A DNA stretch of 64,000 nt from Acidobacteriota bacterium (GTDB taxonomy: Bacteria > Acidobacteriota > Polarisedimenticolia > J045). The stretch covers positions 150,289 through 214,288 of the forward strand of contig JAUZRX010000015.1 in the NCBI GenBank assembly GCA_030949985.1, written 5' to 3'. The position numbers and the translations under genes were made by a program. Shown here piece after piece: positions 26,836 through 35,262 of this stretch; the stretch's first letter is position 1, and the number at the start of each line of letters is the position of its first letter. The notes under the pieces were generated by a model, which saw nothing but the letters and a program-made list of their open reading frames with translations, was not told the DNA's origin and did not search any database.

Positions 26836-27673
26836 AGAACACAACGAGCAGTTTGCGGTCCCCGAGGAGGCCGGAAAGGAGCCCGGGGCCGAAAAGGGGC
26901 TGGACATTCTCGCCTGTCTCGAGGCCATGCTCTTCGTCTCTCCGGAGCCGCTGGCGATCCGTGAAATCCAGGCGGCCCTCGAGGGCACCGGTCGAGAGGA
27001 GATCGAGGCCGGGCTCGAAGCCCTGGCCAAGGCGCTGACGGGGCCGGGCAGGGGGTTGCGCCTGGAGGCGGTGGCCGGCGGCTACCGACTGGTGACCCAG
27101 CCCGCCTTCGCGGCTCCACTCAAGGCCCTCTTCCGCTTCCGCAACCGCAAGCGCTTGACGCCCGCGGTGCTGGACGTGCTGGCCATCGTGGCCTACGCCC
27201 AGCCGATCACCGCGCCGGAAATCCAGGAGATTCGCGGGACCGACCCTTCCTATGCCCTGCGTTCCCTGCAGGAGCGGCGCCTGGTGCGCATGCTGGGGCG
27301 CAAGAAGGTGGTAGGCCGGCCGATCCTCTACGGCACGACTCGGCACTTCCTCCTGCACTTCGGGCTCGACAGCCTCGAGGATCTGCCCCCGGTGGAGGCC
27401 TACGGGACCCGGGTGGTGCCCGCTCAGGGGCGGCTTTTCCCGGGCGAGGCCGTGGAGGTCGAGCCCCTGGACGGGGAAGGTGCGGAGGCCGTGGAGGCCG
27501 GCGACGAAGCGGGGGAGGGGGCGGCGACGGGGGACGTGATGGAACTGGCCGACGCCCTGTCGCCCCCCGGTGAGGTCGAGGCGGAGAGCGGCTCCCGGGG
27601 GACGGCGGGTGAAGACGGCGCTCCGGAAGGCCGCATGGCCGCCGCTCCCTCGCGCACCGAGGAGGAGGTATGA
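26828..27673 (+). CDS. scpB: segregation and condensation protein B
   Basis: A 281-residue ScpB that binds ScpA and forms dimers with it in the condensin complex. Two winged-helix domains span about 25-190. VLDVLAIVAYAQPIT followed by the EIQEIRG segment, and GRKKVVGRPILYGTT, are highly conserved. The last ~80 residues are acidic and Gly/Ala-rich, longer than in most ScpB proteins and probably disordered. Its stop overlaps the rluB ATG. Confidence 0.95.
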   Translation: MSEEHNEQFAVPEEAGKEPGAEKGLDILACLEAMLFVSPEPLAIREIQAALEGTGREEIEAGLEALAKALTGPGRGLRLEAVAGGYRLVTQPAFAAPLKALFRFRNRKRLTPAVLDVLAIVAYAQPITAPEIQEIRGTDPSYALRSLQERRLVRMLGRKKVVGRPILYGTTRHFLLHFGLDSLEDLPPVEAYGTRVVPAQGRLFPGEAVEVEPLDGEGAEAVEAGDEAGEGAATGDVMELADALSPPGEVEAESGSRGTAGEDGAPEGRMAAAPSRTEEEV

Positions 27674-28473
27674 GCGCCGAGAGACTGCAGAAGATCCTGG
27701 CCCGCGCCGGGATCGCCTCCCGTCGCGGCGCCGAGCGCATGATCGAAGAAGGGCGGGTGACGGTCAACGGCAAGGTGGTCACTCGCCTGGGAACCCAGGC
27801 CGATCCCGAACAGGATCACATCAAGGTGGACGGGAAGTTGCTGCTGGCGGGCCGGCAGGGTCCCCGGCGCTACTTCCTGGCCTTCAAGCCCCGGCGCATG
27901 ATCACGAGCCTGGCGGACCCGGAGGGCCGGCCCACGGTGGCGGACCTGCTGCGGGCGGCGCGGATCCGGGCGCGGGTCTTCCCCGTGGGGAGGCTGGACT
28001 GGGACGCGGACGGACTGCTGCTGCTGACCAACGACGGGGACCTGGCCCAGAAGGTGCTCCATCCCCGCCAGCACATGCCGAAGACCTACCGGGTCAAGGT
28101 CAAGGGGCATCCGGACGAGCGCACCCTGCAACGGCTGCGGAAGGGTGTCGTCTTGGACCGGGGCCGACGTACTCTACCCGCCGAAATCCGCCGGGAAAGC
28201 GATCTGGAGGGGGCGAGCTGGCTGCAGGTGACCTTGGTCGAGGGGCGGCCGAACCAGATCAAGCGCATGTTCGAGCAGGTGGGGCATCCGGTTCGGCGCT
28301 TGCGGCGGGTGGCCATCGGGCCGCTGCGCCTGGGCCGGCTGCGTGTGGGAGAGGTCCGTGAGCTGAGCGAGCGGGAGCTGATCCGGCTGCGGCGGGCCAC
28401 TGGCATGTCGGACGAGATCCAGGCCCCCTCCCGCCGTCGCGGGAAAAAGAGGAAAAGTTCTTCGCGTCCTTGA
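27670..28473 (+). CDS. rluB: RNA pseudouridine synthase, RluB/RsuA family
   Basis: A 267-residue synthase that modifies 23S rRNA. An N-terminal S4 RNA-binding domain (RLQKILARAGIASRRGAE) is followed by the catalytic domain with the active-site Asp in GRLDWDADGLLLLTNDG. EGRPNQIKRM is the typical late motif. RluB is favoured over RluE/F by sequence and by the common scpA-scpB-rluB order. The end is a Lys/Arg-rich tail. Its TGA is in the rpsA -35 box. Confidence 0.93.
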   Translation: MSAERLQKILARAGIASRRGAERMIEEGRVTVNGKVVTRLGTQADPEQDHIKVDGKLLLAGRQGPRRYFLAFKPRRMITSLADPEGRPTVADLLRAARIRARVFPVGRLDWDADGLLLLTNDGDLAQKVLHPRQHMPKTYRVKVKGHPDERTLQRLRKGVVLDRGRRTLPAEIRRESDLEGASWLQVTLVEGRPNQIKRMFEQVGHPVRRLRRVAIGPLRLGRLRVGEVRELSERELIRLRRATGMSDEIQAPSRRRGKKRKSSSRP

Positions 28474-28498
28474 CCCAAAGTGCTGCCACACCTAGGAT
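28470..28498 (+). promoter_or_regulatory. rpsA promoter overlapping the rluB stop
   Basis: TTGACC (28470-28475), a 17-base spacer and TAGGAT (28493-28498). The rluB TGA is bases 2-4 of the -35 box. A leader of about 173 bases precedes the rpsA ATG and could hold a regulatory RNA structure; nothing specific is recognised in it. Confidence 0.6.
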
Positions 28499-28677
28499 TG
28501 GGGCTTCGTGGCGCGGGAGGTCCATCGTGAAGCTCCCCGCAGGAGGGTTCGGCGGCGTCGGATGGACGCCGGCGAACCACGGGCGGGTCTGGCCCTGATT
28601 CACGTCTTCGGCGCCTTCGCCGGGGCGGGGGTGGGGCCAAATCCCAAGGCCGGCCCGGTATCGGAGGTCTACAGGCA

Positions 28678-30498
28678 ATGGAAACACAACCCAGGCAGAA
28701 CGAGGAAGACAACAAGCAGGTTCCCGACGCGGAGCTGGATTTCGCAGCGCTGCTCGACGAGTATTCTCCGGCGGAAGACATCCGGGAGGGTGCCGTCACC
28801 CGCGGCCGAGTGGTGAAGATCCTCGGTGACATCGTCCTCGTGGACATCGGCTTCAAGAAAGAGGGGGCTGTCGCCCGCTCGGAGTTCCGCAAGACCGGCG
28901 AAGAAGACGAAATCAAGATCGGCGACACCGTCGAGGCGGTGGTCGAGTCCCTGGCCGAGGACGACGACTACATCCCGCTCTCCAAGGAGAAGGCCGAACG
29001 GATCAAGGTCTGGGAACGGGTCGAGGCGGCCCACCGCTCCGGCGAGGTTCTCACCGGGCGGGTCATCGATCGCATCAAGGGCGGCCTGTCGGTGGATATC
29101 GGAGTTCGCGCCTTCCTGCCCGGCTCGCTGGTGGATGTGCGTCCCGTGCGCAATCTCGAGCATCTCAAGGACCAGGAGGTGCGCGTTCGGGTGATCAAGA
29201 TGAACCGCCGGCGGGGCAACATCGTCGTCTCCCGCAAGCATGTGCTCGAAGAGGAGAACGCCGAGAAGAAGAAGGTGACGCTCGAGACTCTCGAGGAAGG
29301 CAGCCGCGTCAAGGGCGTGGTGAAGAACATCACAGAGTACGGAGCCTTCGTCGATCTCGGTGGCATCGACGGTCTGCTCCACGTCACCGACATGTCCTGG
29401 GGCCGTGTGAACCATCCTTCCGAGGTGGTCAACATCGGCGATGAGTTCGACGTCCTGGTGCTCAAGTTCGACCGTGAGAAGGAACGGGTCAGCCTGGGCC
29501 TCAAGCAACTCCAGGAAGACCCCTGGGCCAACGCCGGCGAAAAGTACCCGCTGCTTTCCCGCGTGCGGGGCAAGGTGGTCAGCCTGACCGACTACGGCGC
29601 CTTCGTCGAACTCGAGGAGGGCATCGAAGGCCTGATCCACGTTTCGGAGATGTCCTGGACCAAGCGGATCAAGCATCCGTCGAAGGTGCTCAACATCGGC
29701 GACATGGTCGAGGCCGTGGTGCTGGACGTGGACGAGGAAAACCGTCGCCTGAGCCTGGGTCTCAAGCAGACCACTCCCAATCCCTGGTCGGTGATCCAGG
29801 AGAAGTACCAGGTCGGCGACGTGATCCGCGGCGTGGTGCGGAATATTGCCGACTTCGGTGCCTTCATCGAGGTGGAGGAAGGCGTCGACGGCCTGGTGCA
29901 CATTTCCGATCTGACCTGGAACCGCCGGGTCAAGCACCCCGCCGAAGTGCTCAAGAAGGGTGAGGAAGTCGACGCCAAGATCCTCAAGATCGACACGGAG
30001 AATCAGCGCCTGAGCCTGAGCGTCAAGGATCTCCAGCCCGATGTCTGGCAGGAGTTCTTCCGGCGCTATCACTCGGGGGACATCCTCGAAGGCAAGATCG
30101 TCCGCCTGACGGACTTCGGTGCCTTCGTCGAGCTGGCCGACGGTGTCGAGGGCCTGGTGCATATCTCGGAGATGGCCCACGAGCGACTCGAAAAACCCCA
30201 GGACCGCTTCCAGGTCGGGCAATCGGTCAAGGTCAAGATCCTGCGGACCGACCCGGTGGAACGGAAGATCGGCCTGTCGATCAAGGAAGCCCTCGATGCC
30301 CTCGGCGGTCGTGACCTCGAGAGCTACAACGAGCAGGTCGCCGAGGAGAAGTCGGCGGCCTCGATCACCCTGGGCGATATGGCCGGTGGTGAGCTGGCCG
30401 CGCTGCGGGAACGTGCGGCGGCCAAGGCGCGGGGCGACGAAAACGCCTCCGCTTCGGAGGAGGAGCCCGAAGAGGACAGCGGAGCGGAGGACGCATGA
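28678..30498 (+). CDS. rpsA: 30S ribosomal protein S1
   Basis: A 606-residue protein with six S1 RNA-binding repeats, longer than E. coli S1 (557). The repeats begin near residues 40, 120, 207, 294, 381 and 468. The last four share the GxVxxxxxFGAF(V/I)E core, as in NITEYGAFVDLGG and SLTDYGAFVELEE. It recruits mRNA to the ribosome. The tail is acidic (about 25 residues). The stop overlaps the next gene by four bases, so S1 and the HU-like protein are made together. Confidence 0.96.
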   Translation: METQPRQNEEDNKQVPDAELDFAALLDEYSPAEDIREGAVTRGRVVKILGDIVLVDIGFKKEGAVARSEFRKTGEEDEIKIGDTVEAVVESLAEDDDYIPLSKEKAERIKVWERVEAAHRSGEVLTGRVIDRIKGGLSVDIGVRAFLPGSLVDVRPVRNLEHLKDQEVRVRVIKMNRRRGNIVVSRKHVLEEENAEKKKVTLETLEEGSRVKGVVKNITEYGAFVDLGGIDGLLHVTDMSWGRVNHPSEVVNIGDEFDVLVLKFDREKERVSLGLKQLQEDPWANAGEKYPLLSRVRGKVVSLTDYGAFVELEEGIEGLIHVSEMSWTKRIKHPSKVLNIGDMVEAVVLDVDEENRRLSLGLKQTTPNPWSVIQEKYQVGDVIRGVVRNIADFGAFIEVEEGVDGLVHISDLTWNRRVKHPAEVLKKGEEVDAKILKIDTENQRLSLSVKDLQPDVWQEFFRRYHSGDILEGKIVRLTDFGAFVELADGVEGLVHISEMAHERLEKPQDRFQVGQSVKVKILRTDPVERKIGLSIKEALDALGGRDLESYNEQVAEEKSAASITLGDMAGGELAALRERAAAKARGDENASASEEEPEEDSGAEDA

Positions 30499-30833
30499 CC
30501 AAGGCCGACCTGGTGGACAAGGTCGCGGATGCGGCGAGCCTGTCCCGTGCCGAGGCCGAAGCCGTGGTCAACACGGTGCTCGATTCCATCGTCGGTGCCC
30601 TCAAGAGCGGCGACAAGATCGAGTTGCGCGGATTCGGATCGTTCAGGCTGCGCATGCGACGTCCCCGCCAGGGGCGGAATCCCAAGACGGGCACCCGGGT
30701 CGATGTACCGGCCAAGGCCGTTCCCTATTTCAAGCCGGGCAAGGAGCTGCGCGAAATGCTCAACCCCCCCGGCGGGGAAGGCAATGCCGGCGGCACGGAT
30801 GCCCAGGCGCCGGAGACACCTCCGTCGTCCTAG
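30495..30833 (+). CDS. HU/IHF-family DNA-binding protein
   Basis: A 112-residue protein with the full HU fold: MTKADLVDKVADAA, then LRGFGSFRLRMRRPRQGRNP in the DNA-binding arm, then VPYFKPGKELREML. The last ~20 residues are a Gly/Pro-rich tail. An rpsA-ihfB neighbour pair is widespread, so this is probably the IHF beta-type subunit, although only alignment would show it. It is translationally coupled to rpsA (ATGA). Confidence 0.93.
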   Translation: MTKADLVDKVADAASLSRAEAEAVVNTVLDSIVGALKSGDKIELRGFGSFRLRMRRPRQGRNPKTGTRVDVPAKAVPYFKPGKELREMLNPPGGEGNAGGTDAQAPETPPSS

Positions 30834-31020
30834 CCGTCCGGGATGGAGTCTTTTCGATGGGAGGAGCCGATATCCCCACGCCGGTCTGTGGCGCCGGCGG
30901 CGGAATGTTCGGCGCCTCGCGCGGAAGAGGCTTTTTCGGTCGACGGCCGGGCGCCGAAGGCGCGCTTGCGCGGGACGACGCCGGGCGGGGCGGCTGAGTT
31001 CGTCAGTCACGACTTCATGG

Positions 31021-31052
31021 CGGGGGACACCTCAGGGTCGTCCCCCGTTTTT
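31021..31052 (+). terminator. rho-independent terminator after rpsA-ihf
   Basis: A perfect eight-base stem CGGGGGAC/GTCCCCCG with an 11-base loop is followed by TTTTT (31048-31052). It lies 188 bases after the HU-like gene and 61 bases before miaB. Confidence 0.85.
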
Positions 31053-31112
31053 ATCTCCAGGCGGGAGACGGGCGCGTCTGTCGCGGAGTGACGAGAGGGC
31101 GGGAGTGAAGTG

Positions 31113-32447
31113 ATGGAGAGGCTCTACTGGATCGAGACCTGGGGCTGCCAGATGAACGAGCACGACTCGGAGAAGATGGCAGGCATCCTCGAGGGGCTGG
31201 GCTATCAGCGCGCTCCGAACGCGGAGACGGCCGATCTGGCGCTGCTCAATACCTGCGCGATTCGAGAGAAAGCCGAAGAGAAGGTCTACCAGGCCCTCGG
31301 GCGCCTGGCGGAAGCGAAGAAGAGACGGCCCGAGATGATCGTCGCGGTGGCGGGTTGCGTCTCCCAGCTCGCGGGAGAAGACGTGCGCAAACGCGCGCCC
31401 CTGGTGGACCTGGTGATCGGTCCGCGGGCCGTCAGCCGTCTTCCCGAACATCTGGCGCGCCTTCAGGACGAGCGCGGCGTCGTCGATACCACGCTCTACC
31501 AGGACAGCCTGATGCGGCGGGCCGAGCCGGTGCGCAAGATGCAGGGGCGGAGGAAGGCCTGGGTGACGGTCATGGAGGGCTGCAACAAGACGTGCAGCTA
31601 CTGCGTCGTGCCCACCACGCGGGGCCGCGAGGAAAGCCGCAGCCTGGACGACATTCTCCGTGAGGTGCTTGCGCTGGCGGCGGAAGGTTACGTGGAAATC
31701 GAATTCCTCGGCCAGAACGTCAACGCCTACCGCTGCCCGGACACGGGGGCGGGACTGGCGGACCTGTTGCGGGCTGCGAGCCGCGCGGAGGGCGTGCGGC
31801 GGTTGCGCTTCACCACGTCCCATCCGCTCCATCTCCGGCAACCGATCATCGATGCCATGGCCGAGATCCCGGAGGTCTGTCCGGCTCTTCACCTGCCGGT
31901 GCAAAGCGGCTCGACGGCAGTGCTCAAGGCCATGCGGCGGGGATATACGCGCGAGAAATATCTCGAACGGGTCGAGCAACTGCGCCTGGCGATGCCGGAC
32001 ATCGCCCTGGGGACCGACGTGATCGTGGGTTTCCCCGGGGAGAGCGAAGAAGATTTCGCGCAGACCCTGAGCCTGGTGCGGGAGGTCGGTTTCGACCAGA
32101 TGTTTTCTTTCGTCTACTCTCCCCGGCCTGGCACCGTGGCGGGCATGATGGCGGACTCGGTGCCCCACCAGCGCAAGATCGAGCAGTTGATGGAGCTGCA
32201 GGCCATGCAGCGCGAGATCCAGTTCCAGCGCCATCAGCGGCTGGTGGGGCGGGTGATGGAGGTGCTGGTCGAGGGGCGCTCGAGGCGGGACGCCGGCGAG
32301 TGGGCCGGCCGGACGGTGTGTAACCGGATCGTGAACTTTCCGGCCCGGGGACTGGAGATCGGGCAACTGGTGGACGTCCGGGTGACCCAGGCCCGGCCCA
32401 ACAGCTTGCGGGGGGAGTGGCTGCAGCTCCAGCAGGCGCTTTCTTGA
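31113..32447 (+). CDS. miaB: tRNA-2-methylthio-N6-dimethylallyladenosine synthase
   Basis: A 444-residue radical-SAM methylthiotransferase acting on A37 of tRNAs. It has the N-terminal cluster-binding domain (GCQMNEHDSE, NTCAIREKA and VAGCVSQ, each with a cysteine ligand), the radical-SAM motif CNKTCSYC near residue 155, and a C-terminal TRAM domain. MiaB, not RimO or MtaB, is indicated by the N-terminal motif and the CVVPTTRGREESR segment. It needs two Fe-S clusters, presumably from SUF. The ATG at 31113 is chosen over the GTG just before it. Confidence 0.95.
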   Translation: MERLYWIETWGCQMNEHDSEKMAGILEGLGYQRAPNAETADLALLNTCAIREKAEEKVYQALGRLAEAKKRRPEMIVAVAGCVSQLAGEDVRKRAPLVDLVIGPRAVSRLPEHLARLQDERGVVDTTLYQDSLMRRAEPVRKMQGRRKAWVTVMEGCNKTCSYCVVPTTRGREESRSLDDILREVLALAAEGYVEIEFLGQNVNAYRCPDTGAGLADLLRAASRAEGVRRLRFTTSHPLHLRQPIIDAMAEIPEVCPALHLPVQSGSTAVLKAMRRGYTREKYLERVEQLRLAMPDIALGTDVIVGFPGESEEDFAQTLSLVREVGFDQMFSFVYSPRPGTVAGMMADSVPHQRKIEQLMELQAMQREIQFQRHQRLVGRVMEVLVEGRSRRDAGEWAGRTVCNRIVNFPARGLEIGQLVDVRVTQARPNSLRGEWLQLQQALS

Positions 32448-32472
32448 CTTGATTCGGGGCCGCACGTATTGT
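32444..32472 (+). promoter_or_regulatory. promoter of the bifunctional nuclease gene overlapping the miaB stop
   Basis: TTGACT (32444-32449), a 17-base spacer and TATTGT (32467-32472). The miaB TGA is bases 2-4 of the -35 box. The leader would be about 120 bases. Confidence 0.65.
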
Positions 32473-32598
32473 TCCTGCAGGTGTTCGATGCTGGTTTTCT
32501 CCGCCTGGCGAAGGCGGGAACGGCAACTCCGGGGCTCTCCGTGAGGGGGGGCCCGGGAGGGCGGATCGCCCGAAAGTCGGTAGCCGGAGGATCCCTCG

Positions 32599-33084
32599 AT
32601 GGCGGTTGAAATGCGGATTCAGGGATTGATGATCGATCCCATCACCACTATGCCGCTCTTGGTTCTCCGGGATCCCCGGACCGATGCCAAGCTTCCGATC
32701 TGGGTGGCCGTCTTCGAGGCGAACGCCATCGCGACCGAACTCGAAAAGGTCAAGACGCCACGGCCGATGACCCATGACCTGCTGCAGAGCCTGCTGCGGG
32801 AACTGGGTGGCCGTTTGCGCAAGGTGACGGTGACCGATCTTCAGGACAACATCTTCTACGCCGTGCTGGAAGTGGAGTGCGGGGGAGAGATCCGGGAGAT
32901 CGACGCCCGCCCCTCCGACGCCATCGCGCTGGCCCTGCGCTGCGGGGCTCCGATCTACGCTCGCCAGGAAGTGATCGAAGCCGCGCAGAACATCGACTTG
33001 ACCCAGGGGCACCGGGACTCCAAGCGGATCCGGGAGTGGTTGCAGGGCCTGGGGCAAAGCGAACTCGGCAAGTACGAAATCTGA
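32599..33084 (+). CDS. bifunctional nuclease family protein (DUF151)
   Basis: A 161-residue protein of the DUF151/BFN family, some members of which have RNase and DNase activity. Family features are MAVEMRIQGLMIDP at the start, LPIWVAVFEANAIA, and RPSDAIALALRCGAPIY. Length is typical of the single-domain form; no UvrB/C-type motif is attached. It is followed by a possible terminator and then parA. Its cellular role here is not known. Confidence 0.92.
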   Translation: MAVEMRIQGLMIDPITTMPLLVLRDPRTDAKLPIWVAVFEANAIATELEKVKTPRPMTHDLLQSLLRELGGRLRKVTVTDLQDNIFYAVLEVECGGEIREIDARPSDAIALALRCGAPIYARQEVIEAAQNIDLTQGHRDSKRIREWLQGLGQSELGKYEI

Positions 33085-33090
33085 AGTGGA

Positions 33091-33125
33091 GAGCAGGAGG
33101 TGCGGCTTTTTCGGCTGCTCTTTTT
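33091..33125 (+). terminator. possible terminator after the bifunctional nuclease gene
   Basis: GAGCAG (33091-33096) can pair with CTGCTC (33115-33120), followed by TTTTT. The 18-base loop is long and the stem short, so the call is moderate. Confidence 0.5.
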
Positions 33126-33230
33126 CTGCCGCCGACTTTCGCTTTCGTTGGTATATCGCTTTCGTGCCAGGGAAAACCCCGCCTTTTCCGCTCTTTCCGG
33201 CCCCGGTGATGGATTCGCGTTCCACGGGCG

Positions 33231-33259
33231 TTGATTTCTACCTTTGCGTTCCCTAGCAT
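33231..33259 (+). promoter_or_regulatory. candidate parA-parB promoter
   Basis: TTGATT (33231-33236), a 17-base spacer and TAGCAT (33254-33259), each matching four of six consensus bases. It would start transcription about 100 bases before the parA ATG. Confidence 0.45.
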
Positions 33260-33366
33260 GTTGCGAGCAGTGGCCGGGGCGCTTCGCATCCGTCTGGTCG
33301 CGCCCGGCACCGTTTTCGTCCAAGCCAGTGTTCACGCGGGCCATGAGCCCGCCGAATGGGGTCCAG

Positions 33367-34114
<748 letters not shown>

Positions 34115-34122
<8 letters not shown>

Positions 34123-34981
34123 GGGAAGGGGACTGCCGCCGTCCGCGAGAATGCGGGCTGACGCCCATTTCGTGGACCATATCACCGCCGCACGCCCCGC
34201 GGCGGTGGGGCGCATGGTAGAGATCGATTTGATTCGGCCTAATCCGACCCAGCCTCGCCGGGAGTTGGCCGGCATCGAGGAGTTGGCTGAATCCGTGCGG
34301 GAAAAGGGGATCCTTGAGCCGATTCTCGTGCGGCCCCGGGAAGACGGCACCTTCGAGATCATCGCGGGGGAGCGGCGATACCACGCGGCGCGCCGGGTGG
34401 GCCTGGCCAACGTCCCCTGTATCGAGGTGGATGTGGATGATCGGGGGTGCCTGGAGATTTCCCTGATCGAGAACTTGCAGAGGCGGGACCTGACGCCTTT
34501 CGAAGAAGCCGAGGCGATTGCCCGGCTCGTGGAGGATTTTTCCTACACCCACGAACAGATAGCGCGCAAATTGGGGCGTTCCCGTACGAGCATCACTGAG
34601 CTCTTGAGCTTGAATCGGATGCCCCCGGCGGTCCAGGAGGCATGTCGGCGCGCCGACATCCGCACGAAAAGCACGCTGATGGAGATTGTTCGCCAGCCCA
34701 CGGAGGAGGATATGCTCTCCCTGGTGGCGGCGGTGGCCAGCGAGAGCCTGACGCGGGACGAGGTCCGCGAGCGGAAGCGTCGCGGGGGCGGTGGCGAGGG
34801 AAAGTCCGAAGGCTCCCGGGTTCGGCCCTACGTTTTTCGGTATAAGCCCCCGGGTCGGGACTTCAGCCTGAGTCTTCGCTTCGAGCGGGAGGTTGTCGAG
34901 CCCCGGGAGCTTCTCGTGACCCTGGAGGAGATCGTGAAGGATCTTCGCCGACAGGTGGCCGAGGAGGACGGGCGCGACTGA
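34115..34981 (+). CDS. parB: ParB-family partition protein
   Basis: A 288-residue ParB/Spo0J protein. The N-terminal CTP-binding domain has the RPNPTQPRRE segment, GILEPILVRP and GERRYHAARR; a helix-turn-helix follows (EQIARKLGRSRTSITELLSL). The N terminus lacks the usual LGRGLxALL start and has SKGRGLPPSARMRAD instead. The C-terminal dimerisation part (about 240-288) is recognisable only as a helix. The GTG start overlaps the end of parA by eight bases with a GGAGG site. No consensus parS (TGTTTCACGTGAAACA) is seen in the window. Confidence 0.9.
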
Positions 34982-35108
34982 GAGGTGCGCCCCCCTCGGC
35001 GGGGTTTGCCCCTGCTACTTTACATAATACGCCTTATCGGACATTGCGTCGGGACTGGCGTTCATGCCCATTCCGCTGTTTTCGCGGTTGTGTGTGCGGA
35101 TGTTTGTG

Positions 35109-35128
35109 AGGGCTGCCCGCCCTTTTTT
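35109..35128 (+). terminator. possible terminator after parAB
   Basis: A short AGGGC/GCCCT stem with a five-base loop is followed by TTTTT (35124-35128). It lies between parB and the LptF/LptG promoter. The 127 bases before it are AT-richer than usual around 35020-35040 but show no gene. Confidence 0.45.
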
Positions 35129-35148
35129 GCTCTTTTTCGGCCCCTGTC

Positions 35149-35178
35149 TTGACGCCCGGCGGCTGTCCGGGCTAAAAA
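35149..35178 (+). promoter_or_regulatory. promoter of the LptF/LptG fusion gene
   Basis: TTGACG (35149-35154), an 18-base spacer and TAAAAA (35173-35178). Transcription would begin near 35185, 78 bases before the ATG. Confidence 0.5.
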
Positions 35179-35262
35179 GCGGGCTTGGCCGCGAGAATGC
35201 GGAGATCGATTCTTCGAGCTTTCCAGCCCGAGGCAGAGCCAGCTTCCCATGATTCAGCGCCC

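Noticed and set aside
28508..28816. A 102-codon open frame before and into rpsA
   Set aside because: It overlaps the rpsA start in another frame and has no family match; the region is better read as the rpsA leader.
28669..30222. A 517-codon minus-strand open frame
   Set aside because: It is antisense to rpsA. Its repeats are only mirrors of the S1 repeats.
30843..31091. An 82-codon open frame between the HU-like gene and miaB
   Set aside because: It runs through a clear rho-independent terminator and has no ribosome site or known motif.
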